Notes: generated from the sequence alone by a model not told the origin. Shown: positions 7,701 to 16,342, counted from the stretch's first letter. The stretch is DNA of 25,293 nt from Bacillota bacterium (GCA_023396045.1 JAEWXD010000021.1:1-25293), one strand, 5' to 3'. Numbers and translations are program-made.

Positions 7701-8834
7701 TTATGCTCCTAAATATTCACGAATGGCCATTATTACTTTATCTTGTTCATTCTCACTTAAGTAAGGATGAATGGGTATGGATAAGCAAGTCTGTACTATT
7801 TTTTCTGTATTGCTAAATTCCCCGGCTGCACAACCGTAGCGCACAGACGCCGTTTGTTGATGCATACCACGCGGGTAGTATACCATGCTGGGAATTTCTT
7901 GTTCTTGTAAATAAGCTTTAAGGCCTTCTCTCTGGGCATTGTCTTTAAGAATTAAAGTATATTGTGCCCAAGAGGAAATATAACCTGCCGGAATATAGGG
8001 TGTGGTAACAATATCTTGCAAAGCTTTAGTGTAACGTGCAGCCACTTTGTTTACTGCTTCCAGCTCTTGGTTTACAAAGGCTTCTAATTTCACATTTAAC
8101 ACGGCTGCCTGCAAAGTATCTAAACGGCTATTAAGGCCAATGCTTTGGTTGTCATACTTATCTTCTAAGGAACGGCCTTGCGCACGTAAAGAAATGAGTT
8201 TTTGCGCATAAGCATCGTTATTTGTAAAAATAGCACCGCCATCCCCATAGCACCCAAGTGGTTTGGCCGGGAAGAAAGAAGTGGTAGCAATGTCTGCAAA
8301 AGAGCATGCTTTTTTACCTTCTATACTGCCACCAAAACCTTGGGCAGCATCTTCTATTAAAATAAGATTATATTTCTTAGCAATTTGTTCTATTTGAGGA
8401 TAATCTGCACAGAGACCAAATAAATCTACTGTAATAATGGCTTTGGGTGTAAGCTTGCCTTGCTTTTGTGTAGCAATAATAGCTTTTTCTAACGCTTCCG
8501 GAGATATATTGAATGTACGTGCATCTATATCTACCAAAACGGGCGTTGCGCCACGAAGCATAGCGCAGTTAATGGTTGCAAAATAAGTAAAGTCTGGTGC
8601 AAAAACAGCATCGCCTTTGCCTATTTCAAAATTCATTAAGGAAAGAATGAGTGCATCCGTACCATTGGCACAAGCAATGCAATGTTTTACACCAACATAT
8701 TCTGCCAGCTTTTGTTCTAATATTTGCACTTCTTTACCCAAAATATATTGGCCAGACTGCATGCTTTGCAATACAGCAGCGTCCATTTTTTCTTTTAGGT
8801 ATAGATATTGGGCGTTTAAATCTCTAAATTGCAT
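7701..8834 (-). CDS. DegT/DnrJ/EryC1-family sugar aminotransferase (WbpE-like)
   Basis: A PLP-dependent aminotransferase of 377 aa. The PLP lysine is Lys191 in SFFPAKPLGCYGDGG; the cofactor Asp sits in EDAAQGFG. The N-terminus (GQYILGKEVQILE) and the ANGTDAL loop strongly resemble WbpE/WlbC, which aminate UDP-3-keto-GlcNAcA with glutamate as donor. The start overlaps the acetyltransferase gene by 11 bp, with GGAGG supplied by its last codons. Pairing with the acetyltransferase suggests a 3-acetamido (or other diacetamido) UDP-sugar. The oxidases WbpA and WbpB that would provide its substrate are not in the window, so the exact sugar is uncertain. Confidence 0.88.
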   Translation of the reverse strand: MQFRDLNAQYLYLKEKMDAAVLQSMQSGQYILGKEVQILEQKLAEYVGVKHCIACANGTDALILSLMNFEIGKGDAVFAPDFTYFATINCAMLRGATPVLVDIDARTFNISPEALEKAIIATQKQGKLTPKAIITVDLFGLCADYPQIEQIAKKYNLILIEDAAQGFGGSIEGKKACSFADIATTSFFPAKPLGCYGDGGAIFTNNDAYAQKLISLRAQGRSLEDKYDNQSIGLNSRLDTLQAAVLNVKLEAFVNQELEAVNKVAARYTKALQDIVTTPYIPAGYISSWAQYTLILKDNAQREGLKAYLQEQEIPSMVYYPRGMHQQTASVRYGCAAGEFSNTEKIVQTCLSIPIHPYLSENEQDKVIMAIREYLGA

Positions 8835-9390
8835 CTATTTCCTCCAAACCAAATTCGGTTTCTTTATATTTTCTGCCGCATGTGCATTGTAATCCTTCTT
8901 TCAAAAGATTACCACATTCGCAAACCCAGCCACATTGTTTAGCCGGCACACCGGCAAGCACTGCATGATTTTTCACATCTTTGGTAACCACTGCACCTGC
9001 GCCAATAATAGCCCATTTTCCAATGGTATTGCCACAAACAATGGTAGCATTGGCGCCAATACTGGCCCCTTCCTTAACCAAAGTTTTTAAATAGTTAGCT
9101 GAGCCTTTGGGGTAATAGGCACGGGGATTAATATCGTTGGTAAACACGCAGGAAGGGCCACAGAACACCTTATCTTCCAACTGCACACCTTCATATACAG
9201 ATACATTATTTTGTATTTTTACAAAATTACCAATTTGCACATTGTTTGCTACATTTACATTTTGACCCAAACTACAGTTAGCGCCAATGCTTGCACCTTT
9301 TTGCACATGGCAAAAATGCCAGATTTTAGTGTTTTCGCCTATTTGTACGTTTTCATCTATATATGCAGATTCGTGCACGAAATAATTCAT
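8824..9390 (-). CDS. Hexapeptide-repeat sugar N-acetyltransferase (WbpD-like) with zinc-ribbon tail
   Basis: A 188-aa left-handed beta-helix acyltransferase. Hexapeptide repeats (for example IGENTK, IGANCS, IGANAT, IGAGAV) fill residues 17-135, followed by the VLAGVPAK end cap, as in WbpD/WlbB, which acetylate the 3-amino group of UDP-GlcNAc3NA with acetyl-CoA. After the helix comes a short Cys-rich tail with CxC at 157-159 and CxC at 169-171, probably a zinc ribbon; the classical Pseudomonas WbpD is not known for one. ATG and upstream TGA overlap as ATGA, so translation is coupled to the asparagine-synthase-like gene, and the next gene overlaps by 11 bp. Confidence 0.88.
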   Translation of the reverse strand: MNYFVHESAYIDENVQIGENTKIWHFCHVQKGASIGANCSLGQNVNVANNVQIGNFVKIQNNVSVYEGVQLEDKVFCGPSCVFTNDINPRAYYPKGSANYLKTLVKEGASIGANATIVCGNTIGKWAIIGAGAVVTKDVKNHAVLAGVPAKQCGWVCECGNLLKEGLQCTCGRKYKETEFGLEEIDAI

Positions 9391-10892
9391 AGTTCTCCTA
9401 CATGGATATATTTAAGCATAGCGCTTGCCGTAAGTGTGCGCAATTTTGCCAATACATCACCTTTATAATTTTGTTCGAGCAAAGCGGTATGATAGCCTGC
9501 AGCCTGTAAACTTTGCATATCACCCTCGTAGGTGGTTTGAATATATTGCTTAAAGCACGGGCTTGTTTGCCACCAATAGCTAAAAGGATTCATATTGAAA
9601 CGATCCTTGGGAAAAGCATAGCTGCGTAAATAATGCAATGCCCTTTGTAAATAGGTGCGCTTTGCACCAATTTTACCTTTAAAGGCAGTGGTTTCATAAG
9701 AATTATACATATATTTTTGATAAATTTCAACATAGAGCCTACGGCGCTCCTTGATTGCCAAAGGCAAACGCATTAAATATACAAAGAAATCCTCTTGCAG
9801 AAATGGTGAGGCGCAAGTGCATATATGTGAAACCGTATACACAGAATTTTGGCAGGTACGTATATCGTCCAAATTGATAGCGTAGGCATATTTAGGAAAA
9901 TTCCCCCAGGGTTTTTCATGTTCCGGTTTAACAATGTCCCCAAAGATTTCTCCCCCACCTATACCCATATAAATAAGGCCGGATTGGGTTAAATCCACCC
10001 CTTGCATGCACCGAAACATCCCTGTGGCACCACAATAATACATTTGCCCTTCATTTTGAGCCAGGATTTGGCTTCTATCCTCCACAAACAAACCATTATC
10101 TAACGGATAAAACCTATACTTGCATTTATAATCCTCTGCAATCTGTCGGCTTACGGTTTCGTCCACACTGCCGCTTTGCGCATAGGTATAGGTTTCTAAA
10201 TTCTGCACACCCTGTGCTTGTAATTGTAAAAACACAGCGCGAGAATCCATACCCCCGCTTAAACTGGAAATATGTTTTTTATTATGGATATTGTTTTTTT
10301 GCATTTGCATTGTTACCGCTTTACAAAACAATTCATAAGCTGTATTCACCGCTTGTTCCATTGTAATATTCTCTATCGGACTTGGGTACGGTATACATTC
10401 TATACTTACTATTTGATTTTGATAACGTATGTATTCATACGCACGTAAAAAATGCACTTCTTCCACATAGGTAGTATCGCCAGCAAAAGTACCTTTTTGC
10501 AGCATTTGTTGTAAACCTTCGTTAGACACAGTAAGTGCTACATTTTCTTTTTTTAAATAATCTATTAAAGCAAAATAAGAAGTAGAACAAGCAAAATGAT
10601 TGCCTTGCAAATAATAATACACATATTTTTTAGATAGCAAGTCGTTAAATACATGCAATGCATCCTTTTCTTTTTGATAAGCTACACAAACATAAGAGCC
10701 TTGAAACTTTTGTGTAAAGTTATCATAGTCTGAATACAAAATATCTTCTACACTTGGTGTAGTACTTAGATAGTAGCCTTCTGAAAGAACCGTTTGCTCT
10801 GCCTGTTGCTTATAGAAATTATCTTCACTAAACGCAATATACTTTGGTGAATATTGAATGTTCACTTCATTGTTTTTTATATTTACAAACAT
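9387..10892 (-). CDS. Asparagine-synthase-like protein lacking the glutaminase Cys
   Basis: A 501-aa protein with the ATP-pyrophosphatase loop SGGMDSR (residues 212-218) of the asparagine synthase C-terminal domain. The first 110 residues look like a degraded glutaminase domain: FNDLLSKKYVYYY mimics the NDxxGxKPLYYY segment, but there is no Cys at position 2. It may therefore use free ammonia or another amine, or form a different amide or adenylate product. Start: the frame opens eight codons earlier inside the ftsZ terminator stem; AGAGG before the ATG at 10890-10892 supports the shorter form. First gene of the sugar operon, so it probably modifies a sugar carboxylate, as proposed for WbpS in P. 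aeruginosa O6. Substrate is inferred. Confidence 0.8.
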   Translation of the reverse strand: MFVNIKNNEVNIQYSPKYIAFSEDNFYKQQAEQTVLSEGYYLSTTPSVEDILYSDYDNFTQKFQGSYVCVAYQKEKDALHVFNDLLSKKYVYYYLQGNHFACSTSYFALIDYLKKENVALTVSNEGLQQMLQKGTFAGDTTYVEEVHFLRAYEYIRYQNQIVSIECIPYPSPIENITMEQAVNTAYELFCKAVTMQMQKNNIHNKKHISSLSGGMDSRAVFLQLQAQGVQNLETYTYAQSGSVDETVSRQIAEDYKCKYRFYPLDNGLFVEDRSQILAQNEGQMYYCGATGMFRCMQGVDLTQSGLIYMGIGGGEIFGDIVKPEHEKPWGNFPKYAYAINLDDIRTCQNSVYTVSHICTCASPFLQEDFFVYLMRLPLAIKERRRLYVEIYQKYMYNSYETTAFKGKIGAKRTYLQRALHYLRSYAFPKDRFNMNPFSYWWQTSPCFKQYIQTTYEGDMQSLQAAGYHTALLEQNYKGDVLAKLRTLTASAMLKYIHVGEL

Positions 10893-10902
10893 AGTACCTC
10901 TG

Positions 10903-10927
10903 AAAAAAGCACCCATAGGGTGCTTTT
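10903..10927 (-). terminator. Intrinsic terminator overlapping the ftsZ stop codon
   Basis: Arms AAAAGCACCC and GGGTGCTTTT form a 10-bp stem around a three-base loop, and the transcript continues as a T-run (TTTTTT with the stem's last bases) ending in C. The first stem bases are shared with the ftsZ TAA stop. It should end most dcw transcripts. Only 10 bp separate its end from the start codon of the next gene, so the sugar operon must live from readthrough or from a promoter inside ftsZ. Confidence 0.85.
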
Positions 10928-12209
10928 ATTTATTCATGTTTTTTAAATAACTTGGGATACCCAAACCATCCCTTTTGCGTAGGTCGTCACTTTGTGGGGC
11001 AACCTGTGGCACAGATTGTGTTTGATAATTTGAAGCTGGCGCAAAATTATTATGCACTGGTTCTTGCGCCCTTTGCAAATCCATTTGATTATCGTACAAA
11101 TCGCTCATGGAATCAATGAATTCTCTATCGTCATCAAATTGATTCACTGGTGCATAGTTTACAGGAGCAACAGGGCGATTTTGGTAGCCATAGTTGCTTG
11201 CCCGTGGTGGAACATTTTGCATTCTGTTGCGATTTTGTTGTTGATAATTATTTTTTTCAAAGCCGGTTGCAATAACAGTAATACGAACTTCATCGTTTAA
11301 TGTTTCATCAATGCCGGCACCAAAAATAATGTTAGCTTCCGGATCTGCTTCTTTGGTAATATCCATAGCTGCTTTATGAATGGCAGAAATAGACATATCT
11401 TTACCGCCGGTGATGTTAATTAAAATAGAACGAGCGCCTTTGATATCGGTTTCAAGTAACGGACTACGCATAGCGTCTTTGGCTGCTTGGGCAATTTTTT
11501 CATCGCCTTGACCAGTGCCAACACCAATACCCATGTGGGCAATACCACCACCTTGCATAGTGGTACGAACGTCTGCAAAGTCCAAGTTAATAAGGGCAGG
11601 CAAAGCAATTAAATCACTAATGCCTTGAATACCTTGCCTTAAAACATCATCTGCAATACGGAAAGCTTCTAAAATAGTAATGCTTTCTTGGGCGATTTTA
11701 ATTAAACTTTCATTGGGAATAACAACCAAGGTGTCTACTCTTTGTTTTAAGTTTAAAATACCTGCATCTGCATTACGCATACGCATTTTACCTTCAAACT
11801 CAAAAGGTTTGGTTACAACGGCAACGGTTAAACAACCCATTTCTCTTGCAATTTCTGCAACAACAGGGGCTGCACCTGTACCTGTACCACCACCCATACC
11901 GGCAGTGATGAACACAAGATCGGCACCACGAAGGGCTGCTTGAATTTCTTCACGGCTTTCTTCTGCGGCAGCTTTACCAATATCAGGATGTGCACCAGCA
12001 CCCAAACCTTTGGTTTTCTTTTCACCAATTTGGATACATGTTGCCGCTTTACTCATAGCCAAAGCCTGGCTATCTGTATTAAGGGCAATAAAATCTACGC
12101 CCTTTACACCGGCGTCTATCATTCTGTTAATTGCGTTATTACCGCCGCCGCCGCAGCCAACCACTTTAATAACAGCAAAACCACTACGGTCATCTATTTG
12201 ATAATCCAT
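10926..12209 (-). CDS. ftsZ: Cell division GTPase FtsZ
   Basis: Tubulin homologue that polymerises into the Z ring, 427 aa. The tubulin signature GGGTGTG is at residues 106-112, the N-terminal VVGCGGGGNNA loop at 17-26, and the C-terminal tail ends in GIPSYLKN, the conserved peptide that binds FtsA and other partners. Between core and tail is a Gln/Asn-rich linker of about 90 residues. AGGAGG (12216-12221) six bases before the ATG at 12207-12209 decides the start; six further upstream codons are open but overlap the Shine-Dalgarno sequence. ftsA ends 18 bp upstream. Last gene of the dcw cluster, closed by a terminator. Confidence 0.98.
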   Translation of the reverse strand: MDYQIDDRSGFAVIKVVGCGGGGNNAINRMIDAGVKGVDFIALNTDSQALAMSKAATCIQIGEKKTKGLGAGAHPDIGKAAAEESREEIQAALRGADLVFITAGMGGGTGTGAAPVVAEIAREMGCLTVAVVTKPFEFEGKMRMRNADAGILNLKQRVDTLVVIPNESLIKIAQESITILEAFRIADDVLRQGIQGISDLIALPALINLDFADVRTTMQGGGIAHMGIGVGTGQGDEKIAQAAKDAMRSPLLETDIKGARSILINITGGKDMSISAIHKAAMDITKEADPEANIIFGAGIDETLNDEVRITVIATGFEKNNYQQQNRNRMQNVPPRASNYGYQNRPVAPVNYAPVNQFDDDREFIDSMSDLYDNQMDLQRAQEPVHNNFAPASNYQTQSVPQVAPQSDDLRKRDGLGIPSYLKNMNK

Positions 12210-12227
12210 GTATATCCTCCTAAACAA

Positions 12228-13460
12228 TTAGATACTAAACAACTTTTTAAAGAAACCGCCAATACCACTGTCTGTATGGTTTAACTGGCTGTCTGTAATA
12301 ATGATATCAAGCAAGCCCATAGCACTGCTAAAATAAGGTTCTGTTAACTTAATGGTTACATTCGGTAAATCTACCACCGGGCGACTTAGTTTAGATTGCA
12401 TATAGTCTTTAGAGCCTTTGTTTTTAGCAAGCCCACCACCGGTAAGATAAATTTTGTTATCGGCAGAAAGGTTGCAACCGCTGGATAAAATTGCTTCATT
12501 GATTTTGGTGCAAAGTTCATCCACAACAGGCAATATATGTACATCTAATTCTTCTTGGGTATAGTGATTGATTTGTGTGCTATCTTGTGATTGGATTTGA
12601 TAATCTACCCCTTGGCCAGCAAACACTTTAAATTGATACCTACGTTTTAAATCTTCCAATTGTTCATTCATAGGAATATTTAATCCGCTTGCCAATGCTA
12701 CAGCTAAGTGGCCACCACCAATGGCAATTTTTTCTTGGAACAGTATAGCATCCCCTTCACAGATTACAACATCGGTGCCCAGGTAGCCTACATCCACTAA
12801 AACAGCCATATTATCACGTTCTGCTTCCGGAATATATAATCTGGTTTGACCCATTAAACTTGAAAAATAACCTACTACCTTATAGCCAAGTTCATTGAGA
12901 ACATAGTTCATATGGTTTGTAAATACCAAAGAGGTAGTTACAAAACAAACCAAGGCACTGATTTCTCGAGCTTTTAAGCCAACCGGTTCTAAAGTTTTCT
13001 TTTCACCATCAACAATAAACCAAGCAGGACTTCTATGTACAACTACATTTTTAACCATGGTGTTGTTAGGGTTCATTTCCCTTGCAGCAACACGATTAAA
13101 ATTTTCTTCTGCTATGGTAAAAATTTCATCTATATGTTCACTGGTAACGCGAGGATCTGCACCTTGAATTTCTAATTTTACATTAAATACTCTAATTTCA
13201 GAGAATTCGCCCGGAACGCCTACAAACACTTCGGTAATTTTTTGTTTTAAACCCGCTTGTTTTTGCGCTGCGTCCATAGAGTCTTTAATTGCAGTATAGA
13301 GTTCTTCTGGTGCAATCCATTGCCCATTGATGTAGCCTTCATATTTTACACTACCCACGCCCACAACATCACAATCATTGATGCCGGTATCTCGTGGGTT
13401 AGCAATTAAAGTAACAACTTTACTTGTGCCAAAATCTATGGCAGTAACAGTTGACCTCAT
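12228..13460 (-). CDS. ftsA: Cell division protein FtsA
   Basis: Actin-like ATPase that anchors FtsZ to the membrane, 410 aa. The N-terminal phosphate-1 motif AIDFGTSK and the later VDVGYLGTDVVI and LTGGGLAKNKG segments are those of the actin/Hsp70 superfamily. The C-terminus GGFFKKLFSI is an amphipathic membrane-targeting helix. Start: a GTG three codons upstream overlaps the GGAGG, so the ATG at 13458-13460, eight bases after it, is preferred. A 135-bp gap separates it from ftsQ and contains a likely promoter; ftsZ follows after 18 bp, so ftsA and ftsZ form a pair that can be expressed apart from the rest of the cluster. Confidence 0.96.
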   Translation of the reverse strand: MRSTVTAIDFGTSKVVTLIANPRDTGINDCDVVGVGSVKYEGYINGQWIAPEELYTAIKDSMDAAQKQAGLKQKITEVFVGVPGEFSEIRVFNVKLEIQGADPRVTSEHIDEIFTIAEENFNRVAAREMNPNNTMVKNVVVHRSPAWFIVDGEKKTLEPVGLKAREISALVCFVTTSLVFTNHMNYVLNELGYKVVGYFSSLMGQTRLYIPEAERDNMAVLVDVGYLGTDVVICEGDAILFQEKIAIGGGHLAVALASGLNIPMNEQLEDLKRRYQFKVFAGQGVDYQIQSQDSTQINHYTQEELDVHILPVVDELCTKINEAILSSGCNLSADNKIYLTGGGLAKNKGSKDYMQSKLSRPVVDLPNVTIKLTEPYFSSAMGLLDIIITDSQLNHTDSGIGGFFKKLFSI

Positions 13461-13508
13461 TACAGACACCTCCGAAAAATTTATAATAAATACAAAATAT
13501 CATTCTAC

Positions 13509-13537
13509 ATTGTAACTGTTTTAGCGCAATAATGCAA
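13509..13537 (-). promoter_or_regulatory. Probable ftsA-ftsZ promoter
   Basis: On the minus strand TTGCAT (13532-13537), a 17-bp spacer and TACAAT (13509-13514) lie in the largest gap of the dcw cluster, about 50 bp before the ftsA ATG. The -10 box matches five of six consensus bases; the -35 box only the TTG. An A/T-rich stretch precedes it. It would allow more ftsA/ftsZ expression than the upstream wall genes, as is common in other bacteria. Confidence 0.55.
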
Positions 13538-13595
13538 TACTTTTTTAAAATATACAGTAAAGCAAAGCATTGGATATGTGGTAAACCCGTGTTTT

Positions 13596-14948
13596 TTACG
13601 GTTCACTTATTTTTTGTATAAATGTTAAGTCTTCTGCATTATCGTATGCTTCCAAAGCAGGGTTTTCGTTTTGACCCTGTTTCACATCAACAGTTTGGTA
13701 AACCGTAGAAGGCGATGGTTCTAAATAATATTTGGTTTCATAGTGCACTCTATTATCTTCATTAGAGAATACAGGCTTACCAGGCATACTCACATCTATT
13801 CTACCGCCACTTTTGTGATTGTTTTTCACATAATCACACACGGAGAATGCGTTGGCAATTTTTTGTGTAGCATTTTCTGCACTACCAAGATGAATAACAA
13901 AATTATCTTTGGTGGTTAAATAAATACCATCATTTTTAGGAATGGTTATACGCACAAACATATTCTGTGCCTGCAAAGACACAACTGCATTCATTACCTT
14001 AACATAAGCTTCTTTTTGCCAGTTTTCTTTAATTTGCGTTTTAGCCCCATAGCCAGGGTCGTACATAACACAGTTGCTTACTTCTATAAAATTACCTAAA
14101 TCCTCTTTACTGCTCTTTTGTTCTACTACATCGCCAAACTCGTCTAAATAATATATATAGCCTTTGGATTGCACCACAGATACTGCTTTTTTCTCGTGCA
14201 GGAGCATATAAATTCCATTGGGATATACAAAATTAAACTTCATTAAGCGCAAGTCCTTACTTCTGTTGATTCTCTTTACAACAAGCTCCGGATCAATTGC
14301 TTGCAAGCTTTGATTTCTGCGAATACCGCATAAGGTTAAAATATCTTCATCGGTATATTTTTGTATGCCTTCTATACGGATATTTTTAGCTATGAAAACA
14401 TAGCTGTTAAGCATTGCATAGCCAAGAACAATTGCCGCAATAAAGGCAAACAAAGCCACAAAGCCCATCACTTTACGCAATAAACGTTGGCGCTGCAAAT
14501 TTTTTTCTGTTTTCTTATTTTTTTTGATTTGGGCAGCTTGCTCTTTTTCTAAACGTTTGCGTTCTCTACGGCTCATTTTAACAGGCACTTGCTGCTCTAA
14601 ATGGAATTGTTGGGTTTGTTGAGTTTTATAACTTTGTTGGTTTTTCTCCCAATTTTGCTTGGCAACAAACTCTTCATAGCTCAGAATTTTGGGCATACCT
14701 TCAAAATGTTTTGTATTAGATATACCATCGTTCTCAAAACGCAAATTTGCTTCAAAAGGCGAAGCTATTGGCATTTGTGAATTCTGCTTTTGTTCTACTT
14801 GCGGATTTGGTATGGCAAAAATATCTTCTACCATATAATCTGACATATTTTGTTTTGTTTCTTGCTTACTTTGTTTTAGACCGCTATAGGGATCAAAATT
14901 TTGTTGATACGCCAAGGAGTTATCTTGATATTGTTTGAAATTTTTCAT
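13596..14948 (-). CDS. ftsQ: Cell division protein FtsQ/DivIB with long Gln-rich cytoplasmic tail
   Basis: Bitopic divisome protein of 450 aa, much longer than the typical 250-280. Residues 1-125 are Gln/Asn-rich and apparently disordered, 126-158 are highly basic (RRERKRLEKEQ and KKNKK), one membrane helix covers about 160-182, and a POTRA domain begins at about 185 (FIAKNIRIEGIQKYTDEDIL). The extracytoplasmic beta domain follows, then a short tail. FtsQ/DivIB scaffolds FtsL and FtsB and regulates septal peptidoglycan synthesis. The ATG is preceded by AAAGGAG. It lies between murD and ftsA, the expected place. Identification comes from topology, the POTRA sequence and context. Confidence 0.9.
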   Translation of the reverse strand: MKNFKQYQDNSLAYQQNFDPYSGLKQSKQETKQNMSDYMVEDIFAIPNPQVEQKQNSQMPIASPFEANLRFENDGISNTKHFEGMPKILSYEEFVAKQNWEKNQQSYKTQQTQQFHLEQQVPVKMSRRERKRLEKEQAAQIKKNKKTEKNLQRQRLLRKVMGFVALFAFIAAIVLGYAMLNSYVFIAKNIRIEGIQKYTDEDILTLCGIRRNQSLQAIDPELVVKRINRSKDLRLMKFNFVYPNGIYMLLHEKKAVSVVQSKGYIYYLDEFGDVVEQKSSKEDLGNFIEVSNCVMYDPGYGAKTQIKENWQKEAYVKVMNAVVSLQAQNMFVRITIPKNDGIYLTTKDNFVIHLGSAENATQKIANAFSVCDYVKNNHKSGGRIDVSMPGKPVFSNEDNRVHYETKYYLEPSPSTVYQTVDVKQGQNENPALEAYDNAEDLTFIQKISEP

Positions 14949-14974
14949 AATATAACTCCTTTCTTCTTTCTTTT

Positions 14975-16342
14975 TTACATTGTTTCTACAATGCTACGGA
15001 AGTGTTCCCCACGTGCTTCATAATCTGTATACATATCAAAGCTTGCACAAGCCGGAGATAATAATACATTATAGTTTTGTTTTGCCAATGCTTTTGCTGT
15101 TACAACCGCATCTACCATATTGCCAGCAAATGTAAAGTTTGTAAAACCCACATTTTCTAAGCATTCTGCAATTTGTTTGGCTGTTTGCCCTATCAATATG
15201 GCATTTTGAATATATTCGTTTTCTACAATAGCTTTACACAAAGCATGAAAGTCTGCATTTTTATCGTATCCACCCAAAATGATATTGGTAGGCGCTGCCA
15301 TGGATGCTACCGCTTTTTCTGTACTATCCGGATTGGTACCTTTACTGTCGTTAATATAAGTAATGCCCTCTTTAATGGCAATGGTTTCAATCCTATGTTC
15401 TACACCAGAAAAGCGATGCAATGTATGACCGATGATTTGCGGTTTTACCCGCATTGCAATAGCCATACACGCCACTGCCATAGCGTTTTCCAAGTTATGT
15501 GGCCCCGGGATTTTAATTTTATTGATGTTACAAATATAGTTTTCTTGACCTGCAAAGCGAACATAAAGCCCATCACCTTTTACATAAGCACCTTCTTTTA
15601 CTTCTGCCTTGCGTGAAAACCATAACACTTGTGATGGTATTTTAGAAAGTATATGCGCCTTGTGTTCTTGAATAAAAGCATCGTCATAATTCAGTACCGC
15701 TATATCAAACTTACTCTGTTTTTCAAATATACGCAGTTTTAAGCGCATATATTCTTCCATGGTTTTATGACGATTAAGATGATCTTCGGTAATATTAAGT
15801 AAAGCAGCAACGGCAGGATGAAATTCTTTTGTGGTTTCTAATTGAAAGCTGGAAACCTCACAAACCATAACATCTTCTGCACCTGCATTGAGCACTGCAC
15901 TGCTATATGGATAGCCTACATTACCAACCACATGGCTTACTTTGCCGGTGTTTTTCATAATTTCACCAAGCAGGGTAACACTTGTAGTTTTGCCATTGGT
16001 GCCGGTAATGGCAAGCACCGGATTTTGACTCAGTGTATAGGCAAGTTCTAACTCCCCTATGACTTCTTTACCCATAGCTTTTGCGGCAAGTACCACCGGT
16101 GCATCTATGGGTACACCCGGGCTAATCAGCAATATATCTGCTTGTGGTAATAAAGAAATAGGGTCTGTTGACAAGTGGGTTTCCAAATTGTACTTTGCAA
16201 GGCTTGCGATGTTGGTTCTTATTTTTTCGTTATCATTTGCATCACACAATACAACCTTCGCACCGTGCTGACACAAAAGCTCTGCAGCGGCAATACCGCT
16301 ACGCATTAAGCCTAATATAAGAACATTTTTACCTGAATACAT
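14975..16342 (-). CDS. murD: UDP-N-acetylmuramoyl-L-alanine--D-glutamate ligase
   Basis: Cytoplasmic Mur ligase of 455 aa that adds D-Glu to UDP-MurNAc-L-Ala using ATP. The three-domain layout is evident: an N-terminal Rossmann-like UDP-binding part (VLILGLMRSGIAAAELL), the ATP loop GTNGKTT at 114-120, and a C-terminal domain with YINDSKGTNPDS and LSPACASFDMY typical of MurD. AGGAG lies six bases before the ATG at 16340-16342; a TTG two codons upstream is less likely. mraY ends 16 bp before it and ftsQ starts 26 bp after it, where ftsW, murG and murC stand in most Bacillota. Confidence 0.98.
   Translation of the reverse strand: MYSGKNVLILGLMRSGIAAAELLCQHGAKVVLCDANDNEKIRTNIASLAKYNLETHLSTDPISLLPQADILLISPGVPIDAPVVLAAKAMGKEVIGELELAYTLSQNPVLAITGTNGKTTSVTLLGEIMKNTGKVSHVVGNVGYPYSSAVLNAGAEDVMVCEVSSFQLETTKEFHPAVAALLNITEDHLNRHKTMEEYMRLKLRIFEKQSKFDIAVLNYDDAFIQEHKAHILSKIPSQVLWFSRKAEVKEGAYVKGDGLYVRFAGQENYICNINKIKIPGPHNLENAMAVACMAIAMRVKPQIIGHTLHRFSGVEHRIETIAIKEGITYINDSKGTNPDSTEKAVASMAAPTNIILGGYDKNADFHALCKAIVENEYIQNAILIGQTAKQIAECLENVGFTNFTFAGNMVDAVVTAKALAKQNYNVLLSPACASFDMYTDYEARGEHFRSIVETM

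Noticed and set aside
13581..13605. Hairpin overlapping the ftsQ stop codon
   Set aside because: A 9-bp stem with one bulge can form, but no T-run follows on the minus strand, so it is not a credible terminator; at most a processing or stability stem.
15173..15616. Open frame of 147 codons antisense to murD
   Set aside because: Composition rich in Phe, Cys and His as expected from a shadow frame; no ribosome binding site or promoter, and murD motifs fill the opposite strand.
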